Shown here piece by piece: positions 25,720 to 35,256 of a stretch of 35,602 bases of DNA. Under the pieces are notes generated by a model, which did not search any database, was not told the DNA's origin, and saw only the letters and a list, made by a program, of their open reading frames with translations. Where the stretch lies: assembly GCF_022410535.1 (NCBI RefSeq), contig NZ_JAKNBL010000034.1:1-35602 (forward strand), written 5' to 3'. The position numbers were made by a program, and so were the translations under genes. Source of the stretch: Pelotomaculum terephthalicicum JT (GTDB lineage Bacteria; Bacillota; Desulfotomaculia; Desulfotomaculales; Pelotomaculaceae). Within the stretch, counting starts at the first letter, position 1; each line of letters begins with the position of its first letter.

Positions 25720-25745
25720 CACTACTAAAAAGGTAGAGATATAAT
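25716..25745 (+). promoter_or_regulatory. Strong sigma-A promoter of the cooT-like gene
   Basis: Perfect TTGACA and perfect TATAAT with an 18-bp spacer. The -35 box overlaps the last codons of the MinJ-like gene. Confidence 0.75.
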
Positions 25746-25814
25746 CAGTTCAAATAGAGGTCCCATGTCGCTGCTCCGCATTAATAAATGAAAAAGGCAA
25801 GGTGGGAACAGGTT

Positions 25815-26012
25815 ATGTGTGAGGCAAACGCGTTTCTTAGAAAGCCGGGCAAAGAAGATGAGTTGTTTCTGGAAATGGTTGACCATGTGGTGCCCTGCGA
25901 TGACGGCCTGCTGTTAGAAGATATTTTCGGCAAGAGAAAAATGATCAGAGCGAAAATTGTGGAACTGGCCCTGGTGGACCACAAAATAATCCTGGAAAAA
26001 GTACCGCAATGA
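25815..26012 (+). CDS. CooT-family small nickel-binding-like protein
   Basis: 65 aa from the ATG at 25815, so that it starts MCEANAF, the conserved start of the CooT family; a longer reading from 25788 lacks this. Cys2, the nickel ligand in characterised CooT, is present. The rest fits the family: LEMVDHVVPCDDGLLLEDIFG, then RAKIVELALVDHKIILE. In Rhodospirillum, CooT helps insert nickel into CO dehydrogenase. No CO dehydrogenase or other nickel enzyme gene is nearby, so the client is unknown. A strong promoter and terminator make it monocistronic. Confidence 0.8.
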   Translation: MCEANAFLRKPGKEDELFLEMVDHVVPCDDGLLLEDIFGKRKMIRAKIVELALVDHKIILEKVPQ

Positions 26013-26020
26013 ATTATCCA

Positions 26021-26053
26021 CGGAACAGGCGGCCATTCCTGTTCCGTAATTTT
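26021..26053 (+). terminator. Terminator of the cooT-like gene
   Basis: A perfect nine-pair hairpin CGGAACAGG/CCTGTTCCG followed by TAATTTTTATT. Confidence 0.85.
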
Positions 26054-26087
26054 TATTATGGCGCGGGCCCCCGGAGGTTGAAAGGGA

Positions 26088-26696
26088 TTGAATAAAGTCA
26101 TCTATGAAAACGATTTTGACCTGAGTAAGATCAACAGCCTTGAAGAATTGCAAAACATGTCCGGGGATTGTGCCAGGTGCGGCCTGCGGGGCGGGTGCTC
26201 CGGGGTGGTTTTCGGAGAAGGTAATCCGAAGGCCCGGTTAATGTTCATTGGAGAAGGTCCGGGAGCGGATGAAGACCGGCTGGGCCGTCCTTTTGTGGGC
26301 AAAGCGGGGCAGTTGCTGGACAAGATCCTGGCGGCTGTCAACCTGGAGCGGTTCAAACACGTTTATATCGCCAATATTGTTAAGTGCAGGCCCCCCGGCA
26401 ACAGGGCGCCGCGCCCGGATGAGGCTGAGTCATGCCTTCCGTGGCTTTACCGCCAGATTGAACTGATTTCCCCCAGGATCATCGTCCTGTTGGGCAGCAC
26501 CGCTTTGCAGAATCTGGTTGAACCTGACGCCAGGATCACTGTCATGCGCGGAAAATGGCTGGTCAGCAAAAGCGGGATCAAAATCATGCCTACTTATCAC
26601 CCGGCCGCGCTCCTGAGAGACAGCAGCAAAAAACGCCCCGTATGGGAGGATTTTCAAAAAGTCAGGGATGAGTATTTGAAGATAGAGGAGGAGTAG
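26088..26696 (+). CDS. Family 4 uracil-DNA glycosylase ([4Fe-4S])
   Basis: 202 aa from a TTG at 26088 with GGAGG 10 bp upstream. It removes uracil from DNA as the first step of base-excision repair. Active-site motif 1 is GEGPGADED and motif 2 is HPAALLRD. The four iron-sulfur Cys are Cys28 and Cys31 (CARC), one in NIVKCRPPGN and one in ESCLPW. These features place it in the family 4 type found in anaerobes, thermophiles and actinobacteria. Its 3' end overlaps the convergent DUF2508 gene by 35 bp. Confidence 0.93.
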   Translation: MNKVIYENDFDLSKINSLEELQNMSGDCARCGLRGGCSGVVFGEGNPKARLMFIGEGPGADEDRLGRPFVGKAGQLLDKILAAVNLERFKHVYIANIVKCRPPGNRAPRPDEAESCLPWLYRQIELISPRIIVLLGSTALQNLVEPDARITVMRGKWLVSKSGIKIMPTYHPAALLRDSSKKRPVWEDFQKVRDEYLKIEEE

Positions 26697-26970
26697 TCAC
26701 ATTAGGCTTTATTGACCAGGCTACAACCCCTTCTTTTTTGGCCTGACTTAAAAGCGTCATATAATACTTTTCAGCTGTGCTTATTTTTAGAATAGCATAG
26801 TCGACAAGATCGCTTTCGATGTAGCGGAATTCCCGCAGCGCCTGCTGCCAGTCCCGCCGTGCCCTGTCAACAGCCAGCGCCAGTTCGGGTGCGTGATATT
26901 CACCAACCCGTCTCCTCGTAAATCCGGCTATTCCCTCTGCTAATAGTTCAACAACTGAATTAAAGTTCAT
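26662..26970 (-). CDS. DUF2508-like (YaaL-type) protein
   Basis: 102 aa. The ATG at 26970 has GAGGTGA just upstream; a GTG at 26979 overlaps that site. It is mostly helical, with RRDWQQALREFRYIESDLVDYAILKISTAEKYYMTLL in the middle matching what I know of DUF2508, often found near recR in Firmicutes; here it stands elsewhere. The function is unknown. The tail overlaps the uracil-DNA glycosylase gene by 35 bp in convergent orientation. Confidence 0.65.
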   Translation of the reverse strand: MNFNSVVELLAEGIAGFTRRRVGEYHAPELALAVDRARRDWQQALREFRYIESDLVDYAILKISTAEKYYMTLLSQAKKEGVVAWSIKPNVTTPPLSSNTHP

Positions 26971-27106
26971 CGAAATCACCTCATTGTATAAATATGTTTA
27001 CCTGATGGAAAATAAAACCTTAACCCGGTAGTCATTTTAAAGATATTCAATATTTCATCATTCTTTTACGCATAATAATTTTAATAAAAATGCGGGGTGA
27101 AGGGTT

Positions 27107-28579
27107 GTGCGTCATCAGATTAAGGGTGCATATTTCCCGTTGCTTATCATCATGACAATGGTGCTGACTTTGTTAGGTGGTTGTGGCGGTCAGGGACAGG
27201 CCCAGAAGAAACCGGTCAGTAATAACGGGAGCCGGCAGGAAATAAAAATCGCGGTAAGCCTGGCTGATATGGAGAGGGATGGAAACCAAATCTTGAAAAA
27301 GACCATGTCCGGACGCCAGGGGCAGGGTGGACAGAGCAGCGGCCAAAGTGATCAGGGCGGCGGCCAGCAGGGCCAGCAAAACCAGCAGGCCAGCGAGATG
27401 GTAGTGCCGGTGCAGGCCGGCGGCGGCCAGGGCGGTCAGAACCAGCAGGTGAACATCACCTGGCTCGACGCGAAAAACGATCCAGCCAAACAAGAGAAGG
27501 ACCTGGATGAACTGGCAAATCAAAAGGTCAAAGTGGTGATTCTCCAACTGGTAGACCCTGCGGCTGGTCCCAAACTGGTGCGCAAGCTGGCCCAGGCCAA
27601 CATCAAAGTGATCGCCTTGGAAACGCTGCCTGCCAGTTCTCCGTTGGACGGGTATATCGCCTCAGATCACGCCAGAACCGGGGAACTGCAATCCCGCTAC
27701 CTTCTCAGCGCGGCCCAAGGCCGGTCTACACCAATGAAAGCGGTGATTTTACAGGGCGATAAAAATGACCAGGCGTCCCGGGAGATTACATCATCATTGC
27801 TGGAAAATTTGAAAGATCAGGCGCTGGTGCAGGTGGTGCTGGTAAAAGACCATCCCGCCGGTGAGCCACAAGCGGCCAAAACTACTCTTGAACAAGCATT
27901 GACAACCAGCGGCGGACAGATCGATGCTGTTATAACTACCGATAGCCGTATAGCTCCGGCAGTAACAGAAATGATCAAAAGCCGGGGGTTGAGTCAGCGT
28001 GTTATTACCATCGGCGCCGGGGCCGACAGGCAGGCTTCACAAGCGCTGGCAGCGGGAGAGCATGACGCTGAAGTGGATGTCATGCCTGAGCTTATGGCCC
28101 AGTATGCTTATGACGCGGCGGTAGGAATGGCCACCACCGGGCACTGGCAGTATGATAAACAGGTTAGAAACGGCGATTTTGACGTGCCTGCCAGGATTAC
28201 CCCGGTGCGCTTGATTACCGGGAATGAATCATATCTTCTCGAACAGCGCTGGGGCAAGCCGGCTGGACAGGAAGGCGGCCAAGGCGGGCAGCAGGGGCAA
28301 CAGCAGCAGGGCAGCCAGAATACAGGACAATCAAGTGATCAGAAACAAAGCGGTGGCAGCGATAAAAATAAAGAAGGCGGCAGCCAGGGCAATCAGAGTG
28401 GAAGCAAGAAAACAACGCTGCGCGTTACCACCCAGGACGGAAAAACTATGGAAATGCAAATAAACGGTGAAATTAAGAAGATTGAAACTTTAGACGGTGC
28501 CGCAGACGGCCAAAGCGGAGGCGGCGCCCAAGGTCAGGCTGGGGGTAGCGCCGGCGGCCAAAGCGGCAGCGGGAGTTAA
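27107..28579 (+). CDS. Lipoprotein of the periplasmic-binding-protein (Peripla_BP_4) fold with Gln/Gly-rich insertions
   Basis: 490 aa from a GTG at 27107. A lipoprotein signal ends in LGGC with the lipidated Cys26. The sugar-binding type 1 fold is visible: EIKIAVSLADMERDGNQIL, then DAKNDPAKQEKDLDELANQKVKVVILQLVDP, then GYIASDHARTGELQ and AVITTDSRIAPAV. Gln/Gly/Ser-rich low-complexity stretches interrupt it at about residues 70-95 and 104-114, where the first helix should continue, and fill much of the last 110 residues, with a short ordered patch (TTLRVTTQDGKTMEMQING) between. No ABC ATPase or permease gene is adjacent, so it may be a surface sensor or scaffold and not a transporter component. 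The ligand is unknown. Confidence 0.8.
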   Translation: MRHQIKGAYFPLLIIMTMVLTLLGGCGGQGQAQKKPVSNNGSRQEIKIAVSLADMERDGNQILKKTMSGRQGQGGQSSGQSDQGGGQQGQQNQQASEMVVPVQAGGGQGGQNQQVNITWLDAKNDPAKQEKDLDELANQKVKVVILQLVDPAAGPKLVRKLAQANIKVIALETLPASSPLDGYIASDHARTGELQSRYLLSAAQGRSTPMKAVILQGDKNDQASREITSSLLENLKDQALVQVVLVKDHPAGEPQAAKTTLEQALTTSGGQIDAVITTDSRIAPAVTEMIKSRGLSQRVITIGAGADRQASQALAAGEHDAEVDVMPELMAQYAYDAAVGMATTGHWQYDKQVRNGDFDVPARITPVRLITGNESYLLEQRWGKPAGQEGGQGGQQGQQQQGSQNTGQSSDQKQSGGSDKNKEGGSQGNQSGSKKTTLRVTTQDGKTMEMQINGEIKKIETLDGAADGQSGGGAQGQAGGSAGGQSGSGS

Positions 28580-28678
28580 GCTGGTTATATGCTGACAATT
28601 ATGTTAAAATGCAATTTAGAAGTTTGCTGAAAAACGAATGTTGTCGGTTTAAAATTGTATGAAAAAGGATGATCAGTG

Positions 28679-29917
28679 ATGCCGGATAGTTTTGTTCAAA
28701 GTATGTTTGCTGAAAGAATCGGGGGCTCGAAGTTTGGTAAAGACACGGTGATTTACAAGTTTGAAAAAATAAAACGCGCGAAAGCAGCTGCCAGGAAAAA
28801 TCATCCAGGCGTTGAAATAATCGATCTGGGAGTCGGAGAGCCTGATGAAATGGCTGATCCGGGAATTGTGGCCAAACTGGCTGAGGAGGCGGCAAAGCCT
28901 GAAAACAGGGGATATGCCGATAACGGGATCCAGGAATTTAAGGATGCGGCGGCTAGATATCTGGAGATGGCTTACGGTGTAAAGGGTTTGCATCCCGAAA
29001 CGGAAATAATCCATGGCATCGGTTCAAAGCCGGTGCTGGCCATGCTGCCGGCAGCGTTTATCAACCCAGGGGATATTACCATCATGCCGGTGCCCAATTA
29101 TCCGGTGCTGGGAACCTTGACCAAATGGTTTGGCGGACAGGTGGTCAATCTTCCGATAACGCCGGAGAACGGGTTTTTCCCGGATATAGATTCTCTTGAC
29201 CGGGAAACAAGAAGAAAAGCCAAACTGTTATACCTGAATTATCCCAACAATCCTACGGGAGCATGTGCAACCAGGGAATTCTTTGCGAAGGTTATTGAAT
29301 TTGCCGGGGAGAACAATATTATAGTTGTTCATGACGCCGCTTACGCCGGTTTGATGTTTGACGGCGAGAAGCCTTTAGCTTTCCTGTCGGTCGAAGGCGC
29401 CAAAGATGTAGGGGTAGAACTGTTTTCCTTGTCCAAAGCGTACAATATGACCGGCTGGAGACTAGCGGCCGTCGCAGGTAATGAACTAATTATCAAAGGA
29501 TTTGCCACTGTGAAGGATAACAATGATTCCGGCCAGTTTATCGCTATCCAAAAAGCCGGGATTTATGCTCTGGAGCATCCGGAGATCACGGAAAAAATCA
29601 GCGAAAAGTATTCAAGAAGGCATAATATGCTCGTATCAGTTTTAAGCGAGGTTGGATTTGGCGCCAGAAAACCAAAAGGGTCATTCTACCTTTATGTTAA
29701 AGCCCCGAAGGGAATCAAGGGCGGCAGGCGGTTTGAAAACGCCGAGGACTTTTCCCAGTACCTGATCACAGAAAAACTTATTTCAACTGTCCCGTGGGAT
29801 GACGCAGGCAGTTATGTGCGCTTTTCGGTAACTTTTGTGGCGAACGGTATTGAGGAGGAAAAAAAAGTGATAGATGAGATAAGAAAAAGGTTGTCTGATG
29901 TGAAGTTCGAGTTTTAA
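28679..29917 (+). CDS. dapL: LL-diaminopimelate aminotransferase
   Basis: 412 aa from ATG 28679 with AAGGATGA upstream. A class I/II PLP aminotransferase: YLNYPNNPTGA, HDAAYAGLMFDG, the PLP Lys in SLSKAYNMTGWR, and a C-terminal Arg in VRFSVTF. The N-terminal DLGVGEPDEMADPGIV and GIGSKPVLAMLPAAF fit DapL, which converts tetrahydrodipicolinate directly to LL-diaminopimelate for lysine and peptidoglycan synthesis. The length is normal. A terminator follows. Confidence 0.92.
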   Translation: MPDSFVQSMFAERIGGSKFGKDTVIYKFEKIKRAKAAARKNHPGVEIIDLGVGEPDEMADPGIVAKLAEEAAKPENRGYADNGIQEFKDAAARYLEMAYGVKGLHPETEIIHGIGSKPVLAMLPAAFINPGDITIMPVPNYPVLGTLTKWFGGQVVNLPITPENGFFPDIDSLDRETRRKAKLLYLNYPNNPTGACATREFFAKVIEFAGENNIIVVHDAAYAGLMFDGEKPLAFLSVEGAKDVGVELFSLSKAYNMTGWRLAAVAGNELIIKGFATVKDNNDSGQFIAIQKAGIYALEHPEITEKISEKYSRRHNMLVSVLSEVGFGARKPKGSFYLYVKAPKGIKGGRRFENAEDFSQYLITEKLISTVPWDDAGSYVRFSVTFVANGIEEEKKVIDEIRKRLSDVKFEF

Positions 29918-29950
29918 AAGAAATATGTATGGAACCGCAAAAATTACTAA

Positions 29951-29990
29951 AACCCCACTTCTAAAAGGCAGTAAGTGGGGTTGATTTATT
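29951..29990 (+). terminator. Terminator of dapL
   Basis: A ten-pair hairpin AACCCCACTT/AAGTGGGGTT followed by a T-rich stretch. The gap up to 30173 holds no gene I can support; a weak 44-codon ORF at 30006 is discussed among the findings. Confidence 0.8.
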
Positions 29991-30173
29991 TATTTCTATG
30001 ATAAATTGAAGTTGAAAGGCTGGTGGATTATTGGCTACATTTCTGTTTGGTCACTGGCCACGACCGGACCGGCATGGTTACAAATATTATTGGTGAAATT
30101 AATGAATAAATTAGGACTGAGAGATTATGCTCTTTCGTAGGAAACATTAAATATGTTTTGCCGGCAGGCGAAG

Positions 30174-31604
30174 TTAAAATTGGAAATAAATAAAGGTATT
30201 CTGTTCTGTTTTAATGAAAAGAATTAAAACGAGCAAGATTATTGTATAGATTGCCGCTCGTAAATACTCCGGCACATATTTATCCCAGAAAAATACTAAG
30301 CTCTTTCTATGAATTGTTAAAAAATATTCTGCCAGGTGAAGCAAATATAATAAGGCAATAAATAAGAAATAAGTCAGATAAACCGGGTTGTAATCTAAGT
30401 GTGATAATTTTATCATTTTACAAACCAATGCAAATGCTTCATTAATATTATTAGCCCTGAAAAATACCCATCCGATAGTAGTTAATTGAAAAAATAAAAT
30501 AACAGAAAATATCTTGTAAAATAAACCTTTGGTATAACTCGGGTGCAGATTTTTTGTTAATACAGTATAGATTTTATGGCCGGTTATTAGCAAGCCATGG
30601 TATAACCCCCAGATAACAAATGTCCAGGAGGCCCCGTGCCAGATACCTGAAACGGTCATTGCGGCTATAATAAATAAGCATTGGGAAAAAAGCCCTTTTC
30701 GGGAGCCTCCCAATGGAATGTAAACGTAATCCTTTATCCAATTTGAGAGGGTGATATGCCATCGTTTCCAAAATTCTGTAGCGTTGGCGCTGATATATGG
30801 AGTCCTAAAATTAACGTCAAGTTTTAGGCCAAAAAGCCGGCCAATTCCTACTGCCATATCACTATAAGCTGAAAAATCAAAGTATAGTTGAAAAGCAAAC
30901 AGATAAGCGGCGAACCATCCTTCTAAAGAATTCAAATTAGCTGTTTGACTAAAATAGAAATCGACTTTTGGAGCGAGGGTATCTGCAAAAATAGTTTTTT
31001 TAATTAACCCCAAAACAATGTAATAAAAACCATATTTCATATTTTCAATTTGAAAACTTTTGTATTCAATTTTTTCAATTTGTGGTAGATAAACCTTGCC
31101 GCGCATTATTGGTCCGGCAATCAGATGACCAAAGAAAGAAACGAAAACCCAAAAAGTAAGTATGCTCCTGCAGGGCTCAATTTTTTTCTTTGAAACATCG
31201 ACTAAATACGCAACTAGCTGAAAAGTATAAAATGATATTCCAATTGGCAAGATTAAGTGAGAAAGTAGTATATTTCCTTGAAGTAAATTAAGGTGTAATA
31301 TGTGGTTTATATTTGTTAAAATAAAACCAATATACTTAAAAAAAATTAAATTAGATAATGCTATTAAAATACCTGTCCATAAATATATCTTTTTATAACG
31401 GGAGTCAAATATCATTCTTAAGGCACAAAAATAAACAATTGCTGATACTACTATAAACAAAAGAAGATATTCTACTCCTGATACTATATAGAATAAAATA
31501 TCAGACAAGCTGAGAAGATAAATTCTTATTTTGGGCGGGAAAAAATAAAAAATTATTAAAGTTGCAATTAGCAGTAAAGCAAAATCCAGACTGTGAAATA
31601 GCAT
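30174..31604 (-). CDS. MBOAT-family O-acyltransferase
   Basis: 476 aa, about 11 membrane segments. The family motif WHGASWTFVIWGLYHG carries the conserved His. TEFWKRWHITLSNWIKDYVYIPLGGSRKG is the typical MBOAT (AlgI/DltB/PatA) core. It transfers an acyl group, usually acetyl, across the membrane towards a cell-surface sugar polymer. The ATG at 31604 is weakly supported by GGGGTGAG upstream. It follows the SGNH gene by 36 bp, so both are one operon. Base composition is clearly AT-richer than the surrounding genes, suggesting acquisition by transfer. The polymer modified cannot be told. Confidence 0.92.
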   Translation of the reverse strand: MLFHSLDFALLLIATLIIFYFFPPKIRIYLLSLSDILFYIVSGVEYLLLFIVVSAIVYFCALRMIFDSRYKKIYLWTGILIALSNLIFFKYIGFILTNINHILHLNLLQGNILLSHLILPIGISFYTFQLVAYLVDVSKKKIEPCRSILTFWVFVSFFGHLIAGPIMRGKVYLPQIEKIEYKSFQIENMKYGFYYIVLGLIKKTIFADTLAPKVDFYFSQTANLNSLEGWFAAYLFAFQLYFDFSAYSDMAVGIGRLFGLKLDVNFRTPYISANATEFWKRWHITLSNWIKDYVYIPLGGSRKGLFSQCLFIIAAMTVSGIWHGASWTFVIWGLYHGLLITGHKIYTVLTKNLHPSYTKGLFYKIFSVILFFQLTTIGWVFFRANNINEAFALVCKMIKLSHLDYNPVYLTYFLFIALLYLLHLAEYFLTIHRKSLVFFWDKYVPEYLRAAIYTIILLVLILFIKTEQNTFIYFQF

Positions 31605-31640
31605 TTAAACTGTTACTCACCCCATGTCTAAGCACATATT

Positions 31641-32744
31641 TCAGTTGATTTTCCATGTGTTGATTGTTTTGTATAGTGATTTGGATAGATAATAATATCC
31701 TTCAGGTATTAAATGAATATGGTCAGAAAATAATTTATTATCAATTTTTCCATAAAAATTCAAATAATCAACAGGTTTGTCTTTGAAATAATTATCTATT
31801 CTTTGTAAGTTCTCTTGATAACCAGATTTATTTATATCATCATATAATAACTCATCATTAACTGCCGCGAGAAAAATTAACGTGTTTTTACCTTTCTGCA
31901 GCTCAATTATTTTGTTTAAAAAATATATTTGAGGATTGTTTCCATCCATTTCGAACATATTATCAGCATAATCTCTTCGGTATTCAGGCTGTTTCAATAA
32001 TTCCGGAAGGAAGTCTTTGGCATACCAAGGTTGCACCGATTTTGTTTCCACAGGTATTTTGCCTCTTATTTGATTTATTTTTTCTGTGAAGTATAACTGC
32101 AAAAGATCTTTATACATAAAAATACTGATGTTTTCATATAAAAATATATTGATACTTGTCTTAATATTTTTAAAAACATTAAATCCTTTTTCCTCATTAT
32201 TGGAACTTGCCGGTAGATTGCTTTCGATTTTCTGGTAAGAATCTATATCGATACTTTTTAGTTGTTGCTGAAGCCAGTAAACAGCAGGGGGATCAGGATC
32301 GCGTTTTACAAAGCCGGCGTAAACAATATTAATAATAAGGTGGTCATTAGAAATGCCATGCTGTTTCATTTTAAGCAACATGGTATAAATGTCACCAGTC
32401 TGCATGGCTGGCATCGCTAAATTGAATACTCTAAAACTACGCTCTTCTTTTTCCGCCATTTCATTTAAATAATATGATATTGATTTATCTGAAGGACCGG
32501 GATTGCTATATGCGACTGAATCGCCAAGAATTACCACGTAATCTTTTAGATGTTCTTTTTCTATAATAATTTTAACTTGTTCAAGCACGGTATCTATATT
32601 TGTGGTGCGATTCTTTACAAAATCATAATTCAGTCGATTATCGTAAATAATGTTGGCAGGAATAAAGTAGGGTAAACACAACTGAATAACTAGCAAATAG
32701 ATCATAAAGTATATTATGGTTTTAAAATATCTTAAATGTAGCAT
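31641..32744 (-). CDS. SGNH-type acyl-transfer/esterase partner, membrane-anchored
   Basis: 367 aa from ATG 32744, with CAGGTAAG upstream. One N-terminal membrane helix is followed by an extracellular SGNH hydrolase-like domain: the GDS block (GDSVAYSN, Ser76) and the C-terminal DHIH motif (Asp341, His344), completing a catalytic triad. Downstream MBOAT genes commonly pair with such proteins (PatB, AlgX/AlgJ, DltD types), which finish acyl transfer to the polymer or remove it. It belongs to the AT-rich cassette. Overall sequence resemblance to a particular subfamily is not clear to me. Confidence 0.75.
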   Translation of the reverse strand: MLHLRYFKTIIYFMIYLLVIQLCLPYFIPANIIYDNRLNYDFVKNRTTNIDTVLEQVKIIIEKEHLKDYVVILGDSVAYSNPGPSDKSISYYLNEMAEKEERSFRVFNLAMPAMQTGDIYTMLLKMKQHGISNDHLIINIVYAGFVKRDPDPPAVYWLQQQLKSIDIDSYQKIESNLPASSNNEEKGFNVFKNIKTSINIFLYENISIFMYKDLLQLYFTEKINQIRGKIPVETKSVQPWYAKDFLPELLKQPEYRRDYADNMFEMDGNNPQIYFLNKIIELQKGKNTLIFLAAVNDELLYDDINKSGYQENLQRIDNYFKDKPVDYLNFYGKIDNKLFSDHIHLIPEGYYYLSKSLYKTINTWKIN

Positions 32745-32814
32745 TTGCTTACCTGTAAGATTAATAGTAATGTGTGGATAATTGGAAAATTTTATATGAT
32801 ATTAAATCACATGT

Positions 32815-32843
32815 ATTGTATAGAATTTTTTTAAATAACGCAA
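32815..32843 (-). promoter_or_regulatory. Promoter of the SGNH-MBOAT operon
   Basis: On the minus strand, TTGCGT and TACAAT with a 17-bp spacer lie about 70 bp before the SGNH gene. The surrounding gap 32745-33130 holds an AT dinucleotide run near 32880, a perfect DnaA-box 9-mer (32773-32781, minus), the terminator at 33014 and the uvrB promoter. Confidence 0.5.
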
Positions 32844-33013
32844 GCAATATTTTTATAGATAAATACTGAGTGTCTGCCGTATATATATATATATTATATT
32901 AGCTTATTATAAGGTTGGATATGATTGAATGGTTTCGGAAGAGGGATAGAAATCAACCGGTAAACTGAGAATAAACAATCGTTTTCAGGATAATTGTCAA
33001 ATAGTCCAGAATC

Positions 33014-33047
33014 AAAAGACGGGGAGGCCGGGATTGCCCCGTCTTTT
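33014..33047. terminator. Bidirectional-looking hairpin between SGNH operon and uvrB
   Basis: An 11-pair hairpin AAAAGACGGGG/CCCCGTCTTTT; T-runs on both strands suit termination in either direction. No gene ends directly upstream of it, which is unusual. Confidence 0.65.
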
Positions 33048-33065
33048 ATCTTGTACAGAACATAC

Positions 33066-33094
33066 TTTTGGCATCTTGCTCCTTATGGTATACT
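33066..33094 (+). promoter_or_regulatory. Promoter of uvrB
   Basis: TATACT preceded by TGG (extended -10), with a weak TTTTGG 17 bp upstream. No clear LexA box was found. Confidence 0.45.
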
Positions 33095-33130
33095 ATTGAT
33101 AAATAAATTAATAATTTAGAAGGTAAAATA

Positions 33131-35176
33131 ATGCGGCCATTTCGGTTGAAATCGGAATACAAACCCATGGGGGACCAGCCCAAGGCTATCTCCGCCCTGG
33201 TAGACGGCTTACGGAAAGGTTATCAGGGACAGGTCTTGCTGGGTGCTACCGGCACCGGTAAAACGTACACGATAGCCCAGGTGATCCAGGCTGTCCAGCG
33301 GCCGGCTTTGATCCTGGCGCCGAACAAGACTCTGGCTGCCCAGCTTTGCGGGGAGTTTAAAGAATTCTTTCCAGACAACGCGGTGGAGTATTTTGTCAGT
33401 TATTACGACTACTACCAGCCGGAAGCCTATATTCCCCATACGGATACATACATTGAGAAGGACTCGTCTGTCAACGAAGAAATAGATAAATTGCGCCACT
33501 CGGCCACCTGCGCTCTCTTTGAGCGGCGGGACGTGATTATCGTGGCCAGTGTTTCATGTATTTACGGTTTGGGTGACCCGGAGGAATACAGCACGCTGGT
33601 GCTTTCCCTGCGCCAGGGTGAAAGCTATGACCGGGACGCCGTCCTGCGCAAACTGGTGAGCATTCAGTACGAGCGCAACGATATTAATTTTATCCGGGGC
33701 AAGTTCAGGGTGCGGGGCGATGTTGTTGAAATTTTCCCGGTATCAGCCACGGAAAAAGCAATCAGAGTGGATTTCTACGGTGACGAAGTGGAAAGGATGC
33801 TGGAGTTCGACGTGCTGACCGGGGAAATTCTCGGGGAGCGCAAGCATGTGTCTATCTTTCCGGCCAGCCACTACGCCACCTCTAAGGAAAGGATGGACCG
33901 GGCTGTCATATCCATAGAAACTGAGTTGGAAAAACGGCTGGCCGAGCTGCGCTCTAAAGAAAAACTGCTGGAGGCGCAGCGTTTGGAGCAGCGCACCAGC
34001 TACGATCTGGAAATGATGCAGGAAATGGGGTTTTGCAGCGGGATTGAGAACTATTCGCGGCATCTGACGGGCAGGGCGCCGGGACAGGCCCCCTATACCC
34101 TGCTGGACTACTTTCCCAAGGATTTTATCATGTTTATCGACGAGTCCCATGTTACGGTACCGCAGGTGGGCGGCATGTACGAGGGGGACCGCTCCCGCAA
34201 GCGGTCCCTGGTGGAGCATGGCTTCCGGCTGCCTTCAGCTTTCGACAACCGCCCGCTGACTTTTCCGGAATTTGTGGAACGGTTGAATCAAGTTGTTTAC
34301 ACTTCCGCCACACCCGGTCCTTACGAGTTGAAAAACAACGCCCAGGTGGTTGAGCAGATTATTCGCCCCACCGGTTTGGTGGACCCGGAAGTAGCTATCC
34401 GGCCCACCAAGGGGCAGATTGACGACTTGTTGCAGGAGATCCAACTGCGGGTTCAAAAACAGGAAAGAGTGCTGGTGACTACGCTGACCAAGAAGATGGC
34501 CGAAGACCTTACGGATTATTTCCGTGAGGCGGGGATCAAAGTGCGCTACCTGCACTCGGATATAAATACCATCGAGCGCATGGAAATACTGCGCGACTTG
34601 CGGCTGGGAGTTTTTGACGTTTTGGTGGGCATCAACCTGTTAAGAGAGGGCCTGGACCTTCCCGAGGTGAGCCTGGTAGCCATCCTCGACGCCGACAAAG
34701 AAGGCTACCTGCGCTCCGAGCGTTCCTTGATCCAGACCATCGGCCGGGCGGCCCGCAACGCCGAAGGCAAGGTGATTATGTACGCGGACAAGGTCACCGG
34801 TTCGATGAAGACAGCCGTCAATGAAACTGAGCGCCGCCGGAAAATACAAATTGAGTATAACAAAAAGCATGGAATTACTCCGGAAACCGTCCGCAAGGCG
34901 GTGCGGGACGTGATCGAGGCCACCCGGGTGGCGGAACCGAAAGCAGTTTATGAAACCGGCCCGCGTGCGGGCAAGAAGATGAAAAAGACCGAGTTGAAAA
35001 AATATATCGCCTCGCTGGAAAAAGAGATGCAGGGGGCGGCGCGCCGGCTTGCTTTTGAACAGGCGGCGCAGCTGAGGGATATTATTATCGAATTGCGGCT
35101 TCAGCTTAGGGGCGAGAAGGGCGTCAGGCCGGCAGTAGCGGAAGAAGTGTCCGCAACAGATATGGTTAATCGTTGA
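33131..35176 (+). CDS. uvrB: Excinuclease ABC subunit B
   Basis: 681 aa from ATG 33131 with GAAGG upstream. UvrB verifies DNA damage in nucleotide excision repair and hands it to UvrC. Seen in order: Walker [11 protein letters not shown], the DNA-wedging beta-hairpin around [16 protein letters not shown]-like DESHV, the helicase C-terminal motifs ([44 protein letters not shown]), and a C-terminal UVR coiled-coil ([22 protein letters not shown]). Length and motifs are normal. uvrA would be expected next, beyond the right edge, but the following 426 bp hold only a decayed AbrB gene. Confidence 0.98.
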   Translation: MRPFRLKSEYKPMGDQPKAISALVDGLRKGYQGQVLLGATGTGKTYTIAQVIQAVQRPALILAPNKTLAAQLCGEFKEFFPDNAVEYFVSYYDYYQPEAYIPHTDTYIEKDSSVNEEIDKLRHSATCALFERRDVIIVASVSCIYGLGDPEEYSTLVLSLRQGESYDRDAVLRKLVSIQYERNDINFIRGKFRVRGDVVEIFPVSATEKAIRVDFYGDEVERMLEFDVLTGEILGERKHVSIFPASHYATSKERMDRAVISIETELEKRLAELRSKEKLLEAQRLEQRTSYDLEMMQEMGFCSGIENYSRHLTGRAPGQAPYTLLDYFPKDFIMFIDESHVTVPQVGGMYEGDRSRKRSLVEHGFRLPSAFDNRPLTFPEFVERLNQVVYTSATPGPYELKNNAQVVEQIIRPTGLVDPEVAIRPTKGQIDDLLQEIQLRVQKQERVLVTTLTKKMAEDLTDYFREAGIKVRYLHSDINTIERMEILRDLRLGVFDVLVGINLLREGLDLPEVSLVAILDADKEGYLRSERSLIQTIGRAARNAEGKVIMYADKVTGSMKTAVNETERRRKIQIEYNKKHGITPETVRKAVRDVIEATRVAEPKAVYETGPRAGKKMKKTELKKYIASLEKEMQGAARRLAFEQAAQLRDIIIELRLQLRGEKGVRPAVAEEVSATDMVNR

Positions 35177-35256
35177 AATATTATTACATTGAGAGCGGAA
35201 AATACCATTAAGGATAATTGAATTTAGTATGGAATGTGTTACCTATGAAAGGATGA

